Part shown: positions 1-6,072 of the stretch, in pieces
Layout: each line of letters opens with the position of its first letter
How positions within the stretch are numbered: position 1 is the first letter of the stretch
NCBI GenBank assembly: GCA_023145975.1
Contig: JAGLCZ010000394.1
Coordinates: forward strand, 1-7,380
Length of the DNA: 7,380 bases
Reading direction: 5' to 3'
Source: Candidatus Hydrogenedentota bacterium
GTDB lineage: Bacteria; Hydrogenedentota; Hydrogenedentia; Hydrogenedentales; CAITNO01
Position numbers and translations under genes: made by a program
Notes under the pieces: generated by a model
What the model was told of the DNA's origin: nothing
Database searches by the model: none
Seen by the model: the letters and a program-made list of their open reading frames with translations, nothing else

Positions 1-36
1 ATTGATGTCGCAATATTATCATATTGCGACATCAAT
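1..36. repeat. Perfect 16-bp inverted repeat (hairpin, 4-nt loop)
   Basis: Positions 1-16 (ATTGATGTCGCAATAT) are the exact reverse complement of 21-36, with TATC at 17-20 as the loop. The stem has no mismatch and may extend beyond the left window edge, which cuts at its first base. The bases after the stem (TTCAAG) are not a T-run, so it is not a textbook intrinsic terminator read rightward. It could be the terminator of an upstream gene, a dispersed palindromic repeat or a protein-binding palindrome; the sequence alone does not decide. Confidence 0.85.
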
Positions 37-359
37 TTCAAGATTTTCAGCAAATCGTTTATTTTGTAACGATTGTAGATGGGGTGGCTTGGTGTATTAA
101 ATGTTACGCGAAATATCATTTGGTCGGATGTTTTTGCTAAATTATATATGATATTTATGTTTTACTATAAAACCTAGGGGTGGGTGAATTGGAGCCGTTG
201 GGGAGGGATGGATTACTTTTAGCAGAATTAAATTTTCAGTAGGGCTCTATTATTTTACTTATAAATTATGGACCCTACGATTTGTATATTTATTAACCGT
301 ATGTGGTAGGATAGCGTATCAGGTCTATTTAGTTTGCCACTGATTTTTGGGAATACCTT
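37..359. other. AT-rich intergenic region without a convincing gene
   Basis: This 323-base stretch is AT-rich compared with the genes that follow. I checked short frames. An ATG at 101 opens only 16 codons with no Shine-Dalgarno. The GGGAGGG before the ATG at 208 leads to only four codons. The long reverse-strand frame at 255-503 runs into the signal-peptide gene and shows no protein-like features. No tRNA, riboswitch or repeat family is recognisable. The only functional signal I can propose is the weak promoter near its right end. Confidence 0.6.
304..312 (+). promoter_or_regulatory. Candidate extended -10 promoter for the secreted-protein/sulfatase-like unit
   Basis: TGGTAGGAT matches the extended -10 form TGnTAnnAT. 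The best -35 is only TTGTAT at 282-287, with a long 19-bp spacer. A start near 319 would leave a leader of about 40 nt before the ATG at 360. This is a weak, unaided motif call in AT-rich DNA. Confidence 0.3.
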
Positions 360-1040
360 ATGAAACTCTTTTTTTACAGTGCATGGATTTTTTGTTTTTT
401 TTGTCTTTCGGCATTTGCGGAGGAAGAAATATTGGGGGAGTTGGACCGGGTACTGCGCAACGCGCATATTGGCGTTACATTCAATGAATTTATATCGGTT
501 CATCCCGAAGCGGTCTACAGTGATATCGATATTCGTGATATGCCTGTATCTCTGGAACGCCCCGGTGCATTACTGCTTAGTCATGACTCTGACCCATTCC
601 TTGGAATGGCTTCCTATGCCAATATTGGTTTTCGGGAGGGAACGTTATATGAGTTGGTGGCAGTGTGGAATGGTGAAAGTTCAGTTGTTAAAAATATGGG
701 TGGTCGCTTTTTCGCAGCAGCAATTTCACGTCACGGTCAGACTTATCTTCGCAAAACAATTTTGGTATATCCCCATACCGCCGAGGAACGCCCTGTTGCA
801 GTAGCGATGTGGCAGGAATCTGACGCAGCCATTCTGGCATTTTATACTCCCGCTTCGTCCACAGATGCCCCGTCCAAAGCGACTTTGACCTATGCCCAGT
901 TTATGCCGGACGATCTATTTCTGAAGGATATTTTTGAAAAGAATCTTCCTACAGCGGAACAGCAGGAAGAAGCCTGGTTGCTATTGGAGAGCATAATGCC
1001 TGTATTGGAAGTAGGGAATGGGACACAACAACAGCCATGA
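360..1040 (+). CDS. Secreted protein of unknown function (226 aa)
   Basis: I do not recognise this family. The N-terminus is a clear Sec signal peptide: Lys2, a strongly hydrophobic aromatic-rich core (residues 3-17) and an A18-F-A20 signal peptidase I site before E21. There is no lipobox. The mature part of about 206 residues is a mixed alpha/beta-looking soluble domain. It includes IGVTFNEFISVHPEA near residues 37-51 and ends in a Gln/Glu-rich helix and a QQQP tail. No catalytic motif or further membrane segment is visible, so the product is probably periplasmic or extracellular. The ATG at 360 was chosen because it starts the signal peptide directly; the ribosome binding site is weak (GGGA at 349-352). 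The stop overlaps the next gene's start as ATGA, so the two genes are very likely co-transcribed and translationally coupled. A role connected with the downstream hydrolase is inference only. Confidence 0.85.
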   Translation: MKLFFYSAWIFCFFCLSAFAEEEILGELDRVLRNAHIGVTFNEFISVHPEAVYSDIDIRDMPVSLERPGALLLSHDSDPFLGMASYANIGFREGTLYELVAVWNGESSVVKNMGGRFFAAAISRHGQTYLRKTILVYPHTAEERPVAVAMWQESDAAILAFYTPASSTDAPSKATLTYAQFMPDDLFLKDIFEKNLPTAEQQEEAWLLLESIMPVLEVGNGTQQQP

Positions 1041-2320
1041 ATATTGTAATGATGGTTATAGATACATTGCGTGCCGATCATCTTGGATGTTACGGTTATC
1101 ATCGCAACACGTCGCCTTACATAGATGATTTTGCAAAAGATGCGGTGGTTTGTGATACGCATTTGTCTCCTGCAATTCCAACCCATCCTGCTTTTACCAC
1201 GTTGAATACAGGACAGTTCAGCATTACCCACGGTGTTGTTGCTCACAACGGTAATAGTCTAATTCCCCGTTCCTCTCCCTGGTTACCTTCACTTCTTCAT
1301 AAAAACGGCTATACAACTTGTGCCGTGGATAATCTGAGCCAGTGGCAGTTTGATTTTCATCGGGGCTACGAATTTTATATTGACCCCACCCAGCGTAATG
1401 CCTTGAGTTTGAATGCAGATAATCGACAGATTAATAGTCGGGTTCTGCCGTGGCTTGAACAGCATCACAAGGAAAATTTTTGTTTATTTGTTCACTATTG
1501 GGATCCTCACACGCCGTATATGCCGCCTCGTGCCTATCGGAACCTGTTTTATAAGGGTGATCCCCATGATCCGAAAAACACCACACTGAATGGTTTTGAG
1601 CGGCATCCCCTCGGGCGTATTTGGCGGGACACCTGGTTCAAGCAGTTGGGTGGTTCCATCACGGATGCAGCGTATATTGAAGCTTTGTATGATGCCTCAA
1701 TTCGCTATTGTGATGAGGGGATAGGTTTGTTATTGGAGACTCTTGACAAACTTGGACACCGGGAAGATACCCTTGTATTACTCCTTGCCGATCATGGAGA
1801 GATGATGTACAGGCATGGTATTTTTTTCGATCATCATGGGCTTTACGAAGGTAATATTCATGTCCCTTTGATGGTGCGGCATCCTGAATTTACCCCCCGG
1901 CATGTGAATGAAATGACTGCTCACGTAGATGTGGCGCCTACCATTTTGGATATGCTTGGTATTGATATACCGGAGGCAATGGAAGGTGAATCTCTGGTGC
2001 CGTGGCTTACGGGTGCAACGGAAAAGAAATTACGCGATTATATTGTATGTCAGGAATGCACATGGCAGATGAAATGGGCAGTGCGTACCAACACACATAA
2101 ATTTATTCTTGCGCGACAGCCCGACAGGTATAACACACCTATGCGTGAGCTGTACGATATCAGAAATGATCCTGATGAGCAGATTAATATTGCAGAACAG
2201 GATCGCGCACAGGCACAGAAGCTTGAGTCGTTGCTCGAATCATGGATTCATGAACACATGTCCCGGACGGGTCAAAGCGAAGATCCGCTTATTGCGCACG
2301 GGCTTAGTCTTGGAAAGTGA
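1037..2320 (+). CDS. Sulfatase-family (alkaline phosphatase superfamily) hydrolase, Thr-type active site
   Basis: The 427-residue protein has the S1-sulfatase-like fold signature from end to end. At the N-terminus is IDTLRADHLGCYGY (residues 8-21), with metal-ligand candidate D9. The nucleophile loop THPAF...NTGQ is at residues 49-60, WDPHTPY at 155-161, ADHGE at 251-255 (ligands D252, H253) and the family's C-terminal ELYDIRNDPDEQINIA at 371-386. The position equivalent to the formylglycine Cys/Ser of C/S-x-P-x-R is T49, and Arg is replaced by F53. The second Asp of the usual DD pair is T10. A formylglycine sulfatase is therefore unlikely. A Thr nucleophile acting on a phosphoester, phosphodiester or phosphotransfer substrate fits better, but the substrate is unknown. 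The protein begins on the first core strand without a signal peptide, so it is predicted cytoplasmic. It starts inside the stop of the preceding gene (ATGA), which suggests reinitiation coupling. Confidence 0.9.
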   Translation: MNIVMMVIDTLRADHLGCYGYHRNTSPYIDDFAKDAVVCDTHLSPAIPTHPAFTTLNTGQFSITHGVVAHNGNSLIPRSSPWLPSLLHKNGYTTCAVDNLSQWQFDFHRGYEFYIDPTQRNALSLNADNRQINSRVLPWLEQHHKENFCLFVHYWDPHTPYMPPRAYRNLFYKGDPHDPKNTTLNGFERHPLGRIWRDTWFKQLGGSITDAAYIEALYDASIRYCDEGIGLLLETLDKLGHREDTLVLLLADHGEMMYRHGIFFDHHGLYEGNIHVPLMVRHPEFTPRHVNEMTAHVDVAPTILDMLGIDIPEAMEGESLVPWLTGATEKKLRDYIVCQECTWQMKWAVRTNTHKFILARQPDRYNTPMRELYDIRNDPDEQINIAEQDRAQAQKLESLLESWIHEHMSRTGQSEDPLIAHGLSLGK

Positions 2321-2338
2321 TAGTCTTTGCTGGAAAAT

Positions 2339-2351
2339 ATCACGGGGTGAT
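2339..2351. terminator. Possible weak bidirectional terminator between convergent genes
   Basis: ATCAC (2339-2343) can pair with GTGAT (2347-2351) around a GGG loop. The stem is flanked by AAAAT on the left and TTTATT on the right, so it would read similarly on both strands. It lies in the 31-base gap between the two convergent stop codons, where such an element is expected. The stem is only 5 bp and the T-tracts are short, so efficiency is doubtful. Confidence 0.25.
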
Positions 2352-4310
2352 TTATTCCTGCCATTCTGTTACTGCCTGTTTTTCGCTGATGAATCCATAG
2401 TAGCGGCCGCGCCAGTAGGCATCAATATACGCTGCACCACCAATTTCGCGGCGCATGTTATAAATGAACTGCAATACAAGGTGTCCGTTCTCCCAGGTTT
2501 CGCCCCGGTCGCGGGATACAAAGAGTCCGGCAGGGGTACTCGCAAAGACATCCGTGCTTGTAGCCGGTGAAAATACGGCATAGGAACGACAGATATCGAG
2601 TCCCTGTGTTTTCAATTCCCAGGTTGTGCCCCCATCGCTGCTTTTTAGGACACCGTTATCAGCCGCTTTGAACTGGATACCGGGAGCTTGCGCGTTTTTT
2701 TGAGGCACCTCTTCAATTTTATCCCAACGTTGTCCGATATCTTTGCTGCGCCGATACTTGTTGCGAAACACGCCGTTTTCGGTAATGACATCGAAGGTGT
2801 TGGATAATTTTGGATCAACCTGTACATTCACTACTTTGCCGCTTCCCTCCGGCAATGTCAGTGGGATCCAGTCGGTTCCTGCGTTCAGGGATAGCTGCAC
2901 CCCCTTGTCGGTTATGGCGTATAGAATGCGTACCTGTGGGCCTGCAATAATTTTGCGTGCCGGCGAACACAGGCTTAGGCTGATAGGGCGCCATCCCCCT
3001 GCTGTTTTTGCGCCGTCACGGGATTGATAAATAACGCCGTCGGTATCCACGGCATAAATAACCACAGGATCTGCTGCAGGTACAGACAAGTCCACAATAC
3101 TGCGGCTGAGCCATCCATCGCCTTGCAGCAGGTTCCCCTTCCAAATATATTCATTATCCCAGGCGGCGGCATACAGGGGATACGGCGCTTTCAGTTCAGG
3201 ATGCAGACTGCTCATACGCGGGTGAAGCGTGGTATCTGTGGGCCAGCTTTGTAAAGAAAAAAGTGCCTGTTTCAGTGCCGCATCGCGCCCCGGTGCGTCT
3301 GGCGTAATGCCCATGTAAATGTAGGTGAATAAACTTTGCGCGTCTGCTTTGTGGTTTGCCCAGATAGCTTCTAGAATCACCCGATACGCTGCCAGCAGTT
3401 CGGGATCGTTTTCAATACGGAAGAGATTTTCCAGATGGTTCAGTACATGCTCTCCATCATCAAAATCTTTCTCTGTTACAAAGTCTGTAAGTCCCCGTAC
3501 CTTATATTGGGTGAGAAGTTTTTCGTATGCCGCCTGATATTTTGAATCGCCTGTGGCGTGGTAGGCTGTTTTTGCACCGGCAATCGCCATCATGATCCGC
3601 ATGTCCAGCGTTTCCCCATCGGTGAAACCCAGGATGGGTGTCTTACGTTCATGCCCGATGTGCCAGATATTAAAGTCATTATCCACCCAGTAGCCTACCA
3701 GTGCGTCAATGGCTTCACGGCAGCGATCTTTTTGTATGTCGTTGGCACACAGATCATAATAATGTCCCAGTCCGGCGATGGTATCGCTGTAGTTGTGATG
3801 ACTGGGGTCGCCGCGCCAGCGCAAGTCCTTATATTCCCCGGCCCCTTGATACCAATTATCACGGGGACGGCTGGAATAGCGTTCTTCATAAGATTCGCCG
3901 TGACCGATGGCATAGCCCCGTGCTTGCAGGCCGCGTACTCCTGTGACCAGCTGACATCGGTAGATGGCCTCGAAAATTTCATCGGCACGTGTTCGGGCAT
4001 CATCCAGTACCTCTTTCGGTGCGCCGCTTTCTTTCAGGAAAGCGTAGCGATATGAACATCCCGCCAGATAGTTGGAAGTCCAGCATACGGCATGGGCAAT
4101 ATCACAATAGCCCAGTGTGGAGAAATCCGGTTTTCCAGTGACCAGATTCACTTCAACCTGGCTCGGATACAATCCCAGGATATTATGAAAATCGCGGGCA
4201 TTCTGTTCCAGCGCCTTTTCCTTCACATCGAGGGGAAGTTTCCAGGAGTCATCTGTACCGGCGGCATTCATTGCAATAACGCATAGGAAAATTACACTTA
4301 AGCTTCGCAT
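2352..4310 (-). CDS. Exported protein: helical glycosidase-like domain plus five Asp-box (BNR) repeats
   Basis: The product is 652 residues counted from the ATG at 4310. That start is preceded by a good GGAG Shine-Dalgarno six bases away and opens a signal peptide (MRSLSVIFLCVIAMNAAG, cleavage near residues 16-19). The longer in-frame start at 4376 overlaps the promoter and adds a charged segment before the signal, so I rejected it. Residues about 25-400 look all-alpha, with repeated hairpin-like helices and conserved-looking segments such as VTGVRGLQARGYAIGHG and RWRGDPSHHNYSDTIAG. This resembles (alpha/alpha) six-hairpin-glycosidase-type barrels, but the family is not firmly identified. Residues about 410-615 contain five S-x-(D/N)-x-G-x-x-W-like Asp boxes near 430, 474, 522, 557 and 599, the first with an insertion. 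The spacing of 35-48 residues is typical of beta-propeller blades in sialidase/BNR and VPS10-like proteins. It is probably periplasmic or secreted and glycan-related by inference; no catalytic residues could be assigned. Confidence 0.85.
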   Translation of the reverse strand: MRSLSVIFLCVIAMNAAGTDDSWKLPLDVKEKALEQNARDFHNILGLYPSQVEVNLVTGKPDFSTLGYCDIAHAVCWTSNYLAGCSYRYAFLKESGAPKEVLDDARTRADEIFEAIYRCQLVTGVRGLQARGYAIGHGESYEERYSSRPRDNWYQGAGEYKDLRWRGDPSHHNYSDTIAGLGHYYDLCANDIQKDRCREAIDALVGYWVDNDFNIWHIGHERKTPILGFTDGETLDMRIMMAIAGAKTAYHATGDSKYQAAYEKLLTQYKVRGLTDFVTEKDFDDGEHVLNHLENLFRIENDPELLAAYRVILEAIWANHKADAQSLFTYIYMGITPDAPGRDAALKQALFSLQSWPTDTTLHPRMSSLHPELKAPYPLYAAAWDNEYIWKGNLLQGDGWLSRSIVDLSVPAADPVVIYAVDTDGVIYQSRDGAKTAGGWRPISLSLCSPARKIIAGPQVRILYAITDKGVQLSLNAGTDWIPLTLPEGSGKVVNVQVDPKLSNTFDVITENGVFRNKYRRSKDIGQRWDKIEEVPQKNAQAPGIQFKAADNGVLKSSDGGTTWELKTQGLDICRSYAVFSPATSTDVFASTPAGLFVSRDRGETWENGHLVLQFIYNMRREIGGAAYIDAYWRGRYYGFISEKQAVTEWQE

Positions 4311-4316
4311 CACATT

Positions 4317-4320
4317 CTCC
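4317..4320 (-). promoter_or_regulatory. Shine-Dalgarno deciding the start at 4310
   Basis: On the minus strand, AAAAAAGGAG is followed by six bases (AATGTG) and then ATG. This places translation initiation at 4310 rather than at the in-frame ATG at 4376, which lies within the predicted promoter. Confidence 0.8.
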
Positions 4321-4339
4321 TTTTTTATGTACTTCAGTT

Positions 4340-4353
4340 TGAAATCAATTTCA
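4340..4353. promoter_or_regulatory. Inverted repeat TGAAAT-CA-ATTTCA in the leader (candidate second operator)
   Basis: Two perfect 6-base half sites are separated by CA. The centre lies 24 bp from the centre of the TGACATGTCA palindrome, inside the predicted leader of the minus-strand gene. It could be a second operator for the same promoter. The AT-rich content makes chance occurrence plausible. Confidence 0.25.
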
Positions 4354-4365
4354 TTTTTTCTACTG

Positions 4366-4375
4366 TGACATGTCA
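4366..4375. promoter_or_regulatory. Perfect palindrome TGACATGTCA at the -10/start site (candidate operator)
   Basis: TGACATGTCA is identical to its own reverse complement. It shares its last base with the predicted minus-strand -10 and covers the expected transcription start. A dimeric regulator bound here would block the promoter. A 10-bp palindrome can arise by chance, but the position is suggestive. Confidence 0.4.
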
Positions 4376-4404
4376 TTATAGTATTGAAATCGTCAGGAAC
4401 CCAA
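4375..4404 (-). promoter_or_regulatory. Sigma-70-like promoter of the Asp-box protein gene
   Basis: On the minus strand a perfect TATAAT (4380-4375) is preceded, across an 18-bp spacer, by TTGGGT (4404-4399), which keeps the TTG of the -35 consensus. Transcription would start near 4368 and give a leader of about 58 nt. A 10-bp palindrome overlaps the inner edge of the -10 and the expected start site, which points to repressor control. Confidence 0.55.
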
Positions 4405-4451
4405 TTTTTTCATAAAAAGAGTCGCAGGGTCAAAAGCGAAGGATAGCATAT

Positions 4452-4523
4452 ATGATTAACTTTGAACGTCTGGCGGAACAGGCGTTCACGCCGTATTGGA
4501 AAGCACTTGGAATCGTTGAGTAG
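4452..4523 (+). CDS. Possible 23-aa leader peptide / upstream ORF
   Basis: An ATG at 4452 follows AAGGA (4439-4443) at an 8-base spacing. It opens a frame of 23 codons whose product begins MINFERLAEQ and ends ALGIVE, a plausible amphipathic, protein-like composition. The TAG stop (4521-4523) is separated by a single T from the ATG of the YbjT-like gene, so ribosomes finishing here could reinitiate there. The YbjT-like ATG itself has only a poor Shine-Dalgarno. In the frame that would extend the downstream protein from a TTG at 4462, the residues are Arg-rich and unlike a Rossmann N-terminus. The ORF could be a real leader, a remnant of a gene, or chance. Confidence 0.4.
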   Translation: MINFERLAEQAFTPYWKALGIVE

Positions 4524-4524
4524 T

Positions 4525-5982
4525 ATGAACCATAACAGAACAATTCTTATTGCAGGCGCTACCGGTTATGTCGGTGGACGCCTTATCCGTACCCTGGAAG
4601 CGGAACAGGAACAGGTGCGCTGTCTTACCCGACGGCCGGAAGCATTACATAAACGGGTAACTTCGTCTACGGAGATTGTTAAGGGTGACTTGTCGGATCC
4701 GGCATCGTTGGTTCAGGTATTTCACGGGGTTGACGTTGCCTATTACCTGGTCCATTCGTTGGGGAACAAAGGGGATTTTGAAGCGGAGGAAGCGCGTACG
4801 GCGCAGCATTTTGCGGCGGCGGCAAAAGAGGCGGGAGTGAGTCGTATTATTTATCTGGGTGCGTTGTGCGATCCAGCAGTTCCGCCTTCATCGCATTTGC
4901 GCAGTAGGATTCAGGTGGGCGAAATACTGCGTGCATCCGGCATTGAGACTATTGAGTTTCGTTCGTCCATTATCATCGGCAGCGGTAGTTTATCCTTTGA
5001 ACTGATCCGGGCGTTGATGCAGCGCTTGCCGGTGATGGTAACGCCCCGCTGGGTATCGGTACAGGCACAGCCCATTGCTATTGAAGATGTGCTCTCCTAT
5101 TTAGCCTCGGCACTTGAATTGCCGGCGGGGTCACACCGCAGTTATGAAATAGGCGGCGCCGACTGCATGTCCTATCGCGACTTGATGAAGGAATACGGGC
5201 GGGTAGTCGGATTACATCGTATTTTCATTCCTGTTCCTGTGTTTACTCCGTGGTTATCCAGTTTGTGGTTGGGACTTATAACGCCTGTATTCGCTTCCAT
5301 CGGACGCCGCTTGATCGAAAGTGTTACCACTCCCAGTGTTGTACTTCAAAAGGAAGCGCTGCAGGATTTCGATATTCGCCCGTGCGGTGTGCATGACGCA
5401 ATCGTTCATGCGTTGCGCAAGGAAGATCAGGAGTTTTCAGAAACCCATTGGGCAGATGCGTTATCTACCGTCGAAAAGCCCGGTTGGGGGGGCGTTGCTT
5501 TTGGCAATCGCCTTGTGGATAGCCGGTGCCTTCATGTTGATGTATCCCCGGAAGTTGCTTTTGCTGTGATTCAGCGTATCGGGGGTAAGACGGGCTGGTA
5601 CTATGGGGATTGGTTATGGTTCTTACGCGGATTGCTGGATCGGGCAGTGGGCGGTGTCGGAATACGTCGGGGCAGACGTGATCCGGAACATTTACGGCTG
5701 GGGGATGTGGTGGACTGCTGGCGTGTGGAGGTTATTGATTCGCCGCGACAGCTTACTCTCGCTGCCGAGATGCGTGTGCCCGGTCGTGCCTGGCTCCAGT
5801 TCGAAGTAGAGCCGGATGGCGATGGCGTAATGATCTGTCAGACCGCAGAATATGATCCCGTCGGCTTGATTGGGCTGGTGTACTGGTATTCACTGTACAT
5901 TGTGCATCAGTTTGTATTCGATGGTATGCTGAAGGGAATCGCCCAAAAAGCACTGGAAACTGATGCGTACCGGGATACATAA
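4525..5982 (+). CDS. YbjT-like NAD(P)-binding SDR/NmrA-type protein with C-terminal DUF2867
   Basis: Counted from the ATG at 4525, the product is 485 residues, close to E. coli YbjT. Residues 1-20 form the first Rossmann strand and the GATGYVGG nucleotide-binding loop (11-18). GDLSD near 54-58, AYYLVHSLG (72-80) and IIYLGAL (108-114) follow the atypical/extended SDR (NmrA-like) pattern. Residues about 325-475 match DUF2867: GKTGWYYGDWLWFLRGLLD, GGVGIRRGRRDP, LGDVVDCWRVE, AEMRVPGRAWLQFEV and a GLIGLVYWYSLYIVHQFVF tail. The usual DFWRVE motif reads DCWRVE here. The family is a predicted cytosolic oxidoreductase or NAD(P) sensor with no settled substrate. I preferred 4525 over the in-frame TTG at 4462 because the fold starts within five residues of this ATG. 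Translation may depend on the short upstream ORF ending one base earlier. Confidence 0.9.
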   Translation: MNHNRTILIAGATGYVGGRLIRTLEAEQEQVRCLTRRPEALHKRVTSSTEIVKGDLSDPASLVQVFHGVDVAYYLVHSLGNKGDFEAEEARTAQHFAAAAKEAGVSRIIYLGALCDPAVPPSSHLRSRIQVGEILRASGIETIEFRSSIIIGSGSLSFELIRALMQRLPVMVTPRWVSVQAQPIAIEDVLSYLASALELPAGSHRSYEIGGADCMSYRDLMKEYGRVVGLHRIFIPVPVFTPWLSSLWLGLITPVFASIGRRLIESVTTPSVVLQKEALQDFDIRPCGVHDAIVHALRKEDQEFSETHWADALSTVEKPGWGGVAFGNRLVDSRCLHVDVSPEVAFAVIQRIGGKTGWYYGDWLWFLRGLLDRAVGGVGIRRGRRDPEHLRLGDVVDCWRVEVIDSPRQLTLAAEMRVPGRAWLQFEVEPDGDGVMICQTAEYDPVGLIGLVYWYSLYIVHQFVFDGMLKGIAQKALETDAYRDT

Positions 5983-6013
5983 TGAAAAGAGAGTGGCTCT
6001 GCAGCGGATAGTT

Positions 6014-6022
6014 TGTTATACT
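6014..6022 (+). promoter_or_regulatory. Extended -10 promoter for hflK-hflC
   Basis: TGTTATACT combines the TGn extension with TATACT, one base from TATAAT. The region 17 bp upstream (TGGCTC, 5994-5999) is a poor -35, which an extended -10 can tolerate. A start near 6029 would give a leader of about 44 nt that contains the hairpin at 6045-6060. It sits in the 90-base gap after the YbjT-like gene, so hflKC need not depend on read-through. Confidence 0.5.
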
Positions 6023-6044
6023 GCCTTCATTCTTGAAATACAAG

Positions 6045-6060
6045 TGCTCTCAAAAGAGCA
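6045..6060 (+). promoter_or_regulatory. Small leader hairpin touching the hflK ribosome binding site
   Basis: TGCTCT (6045-6050) pairs perfectly with AGAGCA (6055-6060) around a CAAA loop. The last base of the stem is the first A of AGGAGG (6060-6065), which lies 7 bases before the ATG. The hairpin leaves most of the Shine-Dalgarno free. It might stabilise the 5' end, present the site or modestly tune initiation; no known riboswitch class is recognised. Confidence 0.4.
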
Positions 6061-6072
6061 GGAGGAAATTTT

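Noticed and set aside
255..503. Reverse-strand 82-codon frame overlapping the secreted-protein start
   Set aside because: It is Lys-rich, with no ribosome binding site or recognisable domain, and it overlaps a convincing signal-peptide gene on the other strand.
890..1246. Reverse-strand 118-codon frame across the gene junction
   Set aside because: It is Cys/Asn/Ser-rich with no domain and is antisense to two real overlapping genes.
3558..4055. Forward-strand 165-codon frame inside the minus-strand gene
   Set aside because: It is an antisense shadow of the helical domain; its composition is not family-like, it has no Shine-Dalgarno and the true coding strand is clear.
4311..4376. N-terminal extension of the Asp-box protein to an ATG at 4376
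   Set aside because: The extension runs through the predicted -10 region and leader and puts a charged 22-residue segment before a normal signal peptide. The ATG at 4310 has a proper GGAG site.
4462..4524. TTG start giving a 506-aa YbjT-like protein
   Set aside because: The extra 21 residues are Arg-rich and unlike the family. The Rossmann fold begins right after the ATG at 4525, and a different frame with a good ribosome binding site occupies the same bases.
5990..6000. AGAG-TGG-CTCT hairpin as terminator of the YbjT-like gene
   Set aside because: The stem is only four base pairs and no T-run follows it, so it is too weak to call.
5994..6010. Sigma-54-like TGGC element before hflK
   Set aside because: TGGCTC is not followed by a TTGC-type -12 element at the right spacing, and the extended -10 nearby explains the region better.
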